Assembly: GCF_004121055.1 (NCBI RefSeq)
Contig: NZ_PYAL01000006.1
Location: 248,001 to 312,000, forward strand
Source of the DNA: Achromobacter aloeverae
Lineage (GTDB): Bacteria > Pseudomonadota > Gammaproteobacteria > Burkholderiales > Burkholderiaceae_B
Direction: 5' to 3'
Length of the DNA stretch: 64,000 bases
A program made the translations under genes and the position numbers. Positions 60,486 through 64,000 of this stretch are shown here, one piece after another. The stretch's first letter is position 1. Each line of letters begins with the position of its first letter. A model generated the notes under the pieces. The model saw only the letters and a program-made list of their open reading frames with translations. It was not told the origin of the DNA and did not search any database.

Positions 60486-61490
60486 TCATTGCTCGCTGAT
60501 CCCCGCGTCCCGCACCGCCCGCGCCCAGCGTTGCGTCTCGGCTTGCAGGAAGCGCGCGAAATCCGCGGACGCCATGGGCGTGGGTTCGCTGCCGGCGGCG
60601 CGCACGATGCGAATGACGTCCGGGTCTTGCGCGGCCTGGACCAGGGCATCGTCGATCTTGCGGACGATCTCCGGCGGCATGCCCGGCGGGCCCATGACGG
60701 CGCTCCAGGAGCCGACCTCGAAGCCCGGCACGGCGGCTTCGGCGAGCGTGGGCACGTCGGGAAGTTCCGTGTAGCGCTTGCCGCTGGATACCGCCAGTGC
60801 GCGCAGCTTGCCGTTGCGGATCTGGGGCAGCAGCAGATTGCCCGCGTCCATCATGACCTGGACGCGTCCGCCCAGCAGGTCGTTGAGCGCGGCGGGCGAC
60901 CCCTTGTAAGGCACATGGACGATGTCCAGCGCGGCTTCGTGCTTGAGCATTTCCATGGCCAGGTGCGCCGTGATGCCGATACCGCCGGAACCGTAGCTCA
61001 GTTTTCCGGGGTGGGCCCGGATGTCGTCGAACAACTGGCCCAGCGTCCGGTAGGGCGAGTCGACGGGCACGACCAGGTAGAGGCGGCCCAGGGCGCCCAG
61101 GCCCAGCGGCGTCATGCCGTGGACGGGGTCGTAGCTGAGCTTGCGGTAGACGGCGGGATTGATGGCCAACTGGCCCGAGGTGCCGAAAAGTACCGTATAG
61201 CCGTCGGGCGCGGCCTGGGCGACGGTCTGCGCGCCCAGGATGCCGTTGGCGCCGGGCTTGTTGTCGACGTAGACGGATTGCTTCAGGGTCTTCGCCATCG
61301 AGGCGGCATAGGCGCGCGCCGTCACGTCCACGGTCTGGCCGGGGGGATAGCCCACCACGATGCGTATGGGATGGCTCGGATAGGCGTCTTGCGCGTGAAC
61401 GACGGCGCCGAAGCACAGGGCGGCGAGGGAGAAGAGGGCGGCCGCGTAGCGGCTGCGTGCCGTTCGCCGGCAGGGGGGCGGCGTAGTCAT
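60486..61490 (-). CDS. Bug/TctC-type substrate-binding protein
   Basis: Periplasmic binding protein of 334 residues. A signal peptide ends VVHAQDAYPSHPIRIVVGYP, and PGQTVDVTARAYAASMA, VDNKPGANGILGAQTVA, SYGSGGIGITAHLAME and HVPYKGSPAALNDLLGG follow. The start ATG 61490 gives the family-like N-terminus. It is the first gene of the minus-strand operon and lies downstream of the candidate promoter and GntR sites. It should bind the carboxylate that the rest of the operon degrades. Membrane partners are not in the window. Confidence 0.92.
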   Translation of the reverse strand: MTTPPPCRRTARSRYAAALFSLAALCFGAVVHAQDAYPSHPIRIVVGYPPGQTVDVTARAYAASMAKTLKQSVYVDNKPGANGILGAQTVAQAAPDGYTVLFGTSGQLAINPAVYRKLSYDPVHGMTPLGLGALGRLYLVVPVDSPYRTLGQLFDDIRAHPGKLSYGSGGIGITAHLAMEMLKHEAALDIVHVPYKGSPAALNDLLGGRVQVMMDAGNLLLPQIRNGKLRALAVSSGKRYTELPDVPTLAEAAVPGFEVGSWSAVMGPPGMPPEIVRKIDDALVQAAQDPDVIRIVRAAGSEPTPMASADFARFLQAETQRWARAVRDAGISEQ

Positions 61491-61509
61491 TGCTTGTCTC
61501 GTCCTTGGA

Positions 61510-61533
61510 ATTGTATTGAAAAAGTGTAGGACA
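61510..61533 (-). promoter_or_regulatory. Promoter region with GntR operator 1 of the catabolic operon
   Basis: On the minus strand a TACAAT (-10-like) lies at 61510-61515, and TGTCCTACA lies at 61525-61533 just upstream of it. The latter fits TGT-N3-ACA, the core of FCD-type GntR operators. Binding here would block RNA polymerase. The -35 is not convincing. Confidence 0.55.
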
Positions 61534-61623
61534 AAATAGCTAGACAAACAAGGGCCATCCATGGCGCCTGGACGACTTTCCTGGAGGATTAATGGATGTT
61601 CTTCCAAAAAACCCCCTTAAAAG

Positions 61624-61632
61624 TGTCCTACA
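61624..61632. promoter_or_regulatory. GntR operator 2
   Basis: TGTCCTACA is the exact reverse complement of the plus-strand TGTAGGACA at operator 1, so the two 9-base sites form an inverted pair with centres 99 bases apart. Both are preceded by AAAAGTGT-type context. The FCD-type GntR gene is 130 bases away. Confidence 0.55.
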
Positions 61633-61764
61633 GTAATAGAGAGAATTTTACCAATTTTGCTATAGAAAAATGCCCCTGCAGCCATCGCGCCGGGTCGCGA
61701 ACGGGTGTGGGTACGCATGCCCCCGGCCGGGCGCCGGGTAGCGTGCGGGTCGGACACGGTGGAA

Positions 61765-62433
61765 TCAGCCGTTGGGGAAGAGGTCGGCGAAGCCCAACAG
61801 GCGGTCAGCGGCGTGGCCGAGGTGGGTGTGCATGTGCTTGCCGGCGGCCTTGGGGTCATTGGCCAGGATGGCCTTGGCGATGGCCATGTGCTCGCGGCGC
61901 GAGCGCTTGAGGTAAGCCGCGTCCAGTGATCCGCGGATCTGGTAGCGCACCAGCGGCAGCAGGAGCTGCTGGATCAAGGTCTCCAGCTGCGGGTTGTCGC
62001 TGAGCCTGAGGATCGCGTTGTGGAACTCGCGGTTCTCTTCGGAGAAGGGGCGTTGCGTATCCTGCTTGCCCGCCGCGATCCTGCGCAGGGTGGCCGCTTC
62101 GTCAAGATGAACGTCGGCGCGGAAGTGTTCCGCGGCCAGGCTGGCCGCCAGCCCTTCCAGCGACTGCCGGATACGGAAGACGTTGAGGATTTCGCGCGAG
62201 GTGAAGCGCTTCACCAGCGCGCCCCGGTTCGGCACGAAGTCGACCACGCCCTCGGTGGCCAATCGCCTCAGGGCCTCGCGGACGGGGCCGCGGCTGACGC
62301 CATATTCGCGCGTGAGATCGGCCTCGATGAGGCGCTGGCCCGGCGCGTAGCGTCCCTCCTGGACCGCCTGGCGCAGCCGGTCGAACAACTGGTCGACGGT
62401 GGTGCCGCTGCGGCGCTGGACGGTAACCGTCAT
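61765..62433 (-). CDS. GntR family (FCD-type) transcriptional regulator
   Basis: A 222-residue regulator. The winged helix is at about 10-75 (EADLTREYGVSRGPVREALR) and the FCD effector domain follows (about 85-215): RIRQSLEGLAASLAAEH, NREFHNAILRLSDNP and REHMAIAKAILAND, with His residues that commonly bind a metal. It starts two bases after the permease stop, so the two are co-transcribed, and ends 275 bases before the Bug operon on the same strand. It is the obvious regulator of that operon. Confidence 0.9.
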   Translation of the reverse strand: MTVTVQRRSGTTVDQLFDRLRQAVQEGRYAPGQRLIEADLTREYGVSRGPVREALRRLATEGVVDFVPNRGALVKRFTSREILNVFRIRQSLEGLAASLAAEHFRADVHLDEAATLRRIAAGKQDTQRPFSEENREFHNAILRLSDNPQLETLIQQLLLPLVRYQIRGSLDAAYLKRSRREHMAIAKAILANDPKAAGKHMHTHLGHAADRLLGFADLFPNG

Positions 62434-62435
62434 CG

Positions 62436-63521
62436 TCAGAATCCCAACGCGATGGCCAGCCCCGCGGCGGCCAGTGCAATGACCAGCACGCCCGCGACCA
62501 GGGTGGCGAGTTCGGCGGCCCGGAAAGAGCGGGCGACCATGGCCAGGGAGGGCAGGCTGACCGGCGGCAGCGTCATGAGCAGCGCGGCGGCGGGGCCGGC
62601 GGCGATGCCCAGCGAGAGCATGGCCTGCACGATGGGCACCTCGCCGGCAGTGGGAATGACGAATAGCAGTCCCGCCACCGCCAGGCCGACGATCCACGGC
62701 AGCTCGTTGCCGATGCCGGCATCGACGTGGGGAAAGAGCCAGGCGCGGGCCGCGCCCAGCAGCAGGACCAGGACGATGTATTCGGGAATCAAACGCAGCG
62801 CCATGCGCACGAACAGGCGCAGCCAGCGCGCGAAGGGATGCATACCGTCTTCGCCGCCGTTGCCGTCAGCGGCGCCCGCCTGCATGGCCCGGGCCTGTGC
62901 CTCGTCGAAGCCGCGCGTTTCGCCGCGGCTCATGCGATTGATCAGCCAGCCCAGGCCGAACACCATGACGATGCCCAGCGCCAGGCGCAGTCCGGTCCAT
63001 TTCCAGCCCAGGACGAAGCCCATGAAGACCAGCGTGGCGGGATTGAGCATGGTATTGCCCAGCCAGAAGGCGACAGCGCTGCCGGGCGCGGCCTGGCAGC
63101 GCCGCAAGCCGGCCACCACCGGCGCGGCGCAACAGGTGCACATCATGCCGGGCAGGGACAGCAGGCCGCCGGCGACGACGCTGCCCAGCCCCGTGCCGCC
63201 CAGGGCCCGTACGATCCAGCGGCGCGGCAGCAGCGCCTGCACGGCCGAACCCAGCAAGAGGCCCAGCACCATGGCTTGCCAGATGGCCTTGCCATAGGCC
63301 AGGGCATAGTTCAGGGCGGCCGCCAGCGACGGCGCCGGCGGCGCGGCGTCGGCGCCCATCAGGATGGACGCGCCGATGGAGTGGTTCTCCGCCGCCACGA
63401 AGGCGCGCTGGTAATAGGGCGACCATTTCACATAGAACAGGCCCGCGACGGCGAGCAGGACGAAGACAGCGATACCCAGTCCGGGATGGACGGCACGGCG
63501 TTGGTCGGAGGTAGTGGTCAT
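62436..63521 (-). CDS. YraQ/ArsP-type permease (DUF318 family)
   Basis: Membrane protein of 361 residues with about eight to ten helices. It contains the family motif LPGMMCTCCAAPVVAGLRRC with a CTCC cluster, as in ArsP-type and YraQ permeases, and a second Pro-containing motif FVIPTAGEVPIVQAML. A soluble loop (about 200-235) contains acidic and Gly residues. It ends two bases before the GntR gene starts. Its cargo is not evident; ArsP exports organoarsenicals, but YraQ-type members have unclear roles. Confidence 0.8.
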   Translation of the reverse strand: MTTTSDQRRAVHPGLGIAVFVLLAVAGLFYVKWSPYYQRAFVAAENHSIGASILMGADAAPPAPSLAAALNYALAYGKAIWQAMVLGLLLGSAVQALLPRRWIVRALGGTGLGSVVAGGLLSLPGMMCTCCAAPVVAGLRRCQAAPGSAVAFWLGNTMLNPATLVFMGFVLGWKWTGLRLALGIVMVFGLGWLINRMSRGETRGFDEAQARAMQAGAADGNGGEDGMHPFARWLRLFVRMALRLIPEYIVLVLLLGAARAWLFPHVDAGIGNELPWIVGLAVAGLLFVIPTAGEVPIVQAMLSLGIAAGPAAALLMTLPPVSLPSLAMVARSFRAAELATLVAGVLVIALAAAGLAIALGF

Positions 63522-63727
63522 GGTGGGAAATCGGTGGCCAGGATGGGGCTAATCCGTCCGAAGCATGGACCGGCCGGACGCCCGCTGGCATTGTAAACAT
63601 GTCGCCCGGGCCAGACCGCGCTTGCCGGCGGTATCCAATAATCGTAACCATGTGCATTTGTGCGGGATCTTGCCCCGTGGCGCGGCTACCATTCGCCGTA
63701 CCGTTCAACGTATGGAGGAGCAAGCTC

Positions 63728-64000
63728 ATGGGCATTTTTTCCACGATACTCGCGAAGATCTTCCCGTCGGATCATCCGGCCAATACGGAAGCCCCGGCGG
63801 CAAGCGGCGGCGCGTCGGCGCCCGCGGCCGCGCCGGCCGGCGCCAGCCTGCCTCCCGTCGATGTGGAGGCCATCCTCGCCGCCAAGCAGGCCAGCAGCGG
63901 GCAAACGCTCAATTGGAAGACGTCCATCGTCGACCTGATGAAGCTGCTGGGCCTGGACAGCAGCCTCGCGGCACGCAAGACCCTGGCGGGCGAGCTGGGC
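63728..64000 (+). CDS. DUF3597-type protein (partial, runs off the window)
   Basis: The N-terminal 91 residues are visible. It starts MGIFSTILAKIFPSDH and has an Ala/Pro-rich stretch (about 20-42), then LPPVDVEAILAAKQASSG, TLNWKTSIVDLMKLLGL and ARKTLAGELG, the DUF3597 C-terminal pattern. GGAGG lies ten bases before the ATG. No function is known. The gene is probably cut near its end. It is divergent from the permease gene, leaving a 200-base intergenic region. Confidence 0.85.
   Translation, partial: MGIFSTILAKIFPSDHPANTEAPAASGGASAPAAAPAGASLPPVDVEAILAAKQASSGQTLNWKTSIVDLMKLLGLDSSLAARKTLAGELG

Overview
The window is GC-rich, densely packed DNA from a metabolically versatile betaproteobacterium. 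It most resembles the Alcaligenaceae (Bordetella/Achromobacter type). The grounds are strong GC codon bias, three solitary Bug/TctC-type periplasmic binding proteins, two branched-chain-type ABC transporters and many IclR/LysR/GntR-controlled organic-acid and acyl-CoA operons. The taxonomic call is an inference from gene content, not from a marker gene.

Layout. 1-2.9 kb: end of the phosphate operon (pstS tail, pstC, pstA, pstB) closed by a hairpin terminator. 3.2-5.1 kb: a MotA/MotB-type stator pair. 5.2-6.9 kb: a divergent AraC regulator and alpha/beta hydrolase. 7.2-13.0 kb: an envelope block with a lipoprotein carrying a degenerate alkaline-phosphatase-like domain plus a LamG-like domain, a small lipoprotein, a Tat-exported phospholipase C and an OmpA-type protein. 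13.1-16.9 kb: a tRNA-Pro(UGG) gene followed by a lower-GC island with an IS30 transposase remnant, an IclR remnant, an unrecognised gene and a HipB/HipA-type module whose promoter carries three evenly spaced palindromes. 17-17.6 kb: a TRIC-type membrane protein.

17.8-39.4 kb: an acyl-CoA catabolic region. It contains an enoyl-CoA hydratase and acyl-CoA dehydrogenase (minus strand) divergent from a liv-type ABC transporter with an acyl-CoA synthetase, two pairs of adjacent IclR regulators, a class III CoA-transferase, an atypical SDR, two more acyl-CoA dehydrogenases, a Bug protein, an acrylyl-CoA-reductase-like enzyme and an ADP-forming acyl-CoA synthetase. 39.5-48.1 kb: a LysR regulator divergent from an operon of aldehyde dehydrogenase, FAD-dependent dehydrogenase and a complete second liv-type transporter. 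48.2-52.9 kb: a DUF1656/HlyD/FUSC/outer-membrane-factor efflux operon.

53.2-63.5 kb: the most interesting part. After a carboxymuconolactone-decarboxylase-like gene comes a long minus-strand operon, read from 61.5 kb down to 53.9 kb: Bug protein, ICL/PEP-mutase-family lyase, LeuC-type large subunit, a fused LeuD-PrpF protein, an MmgE/PrpD protein and a second Bug protein. The order isomerase (PrpF family), hydratase (LeuC/LeuD family), C-C lyase matches the methylitaconate to dimethylmaleate to dimethylmalate to pyruvate plus propionate steps of anaerobic nicotinate fermentation. An FCD-type GntR gene and a CTCC-motif permease lie just upstream, and TGT-N3-ACA sites sit in the operon promoter region. 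The window ends inside a DUF3597-type gene.
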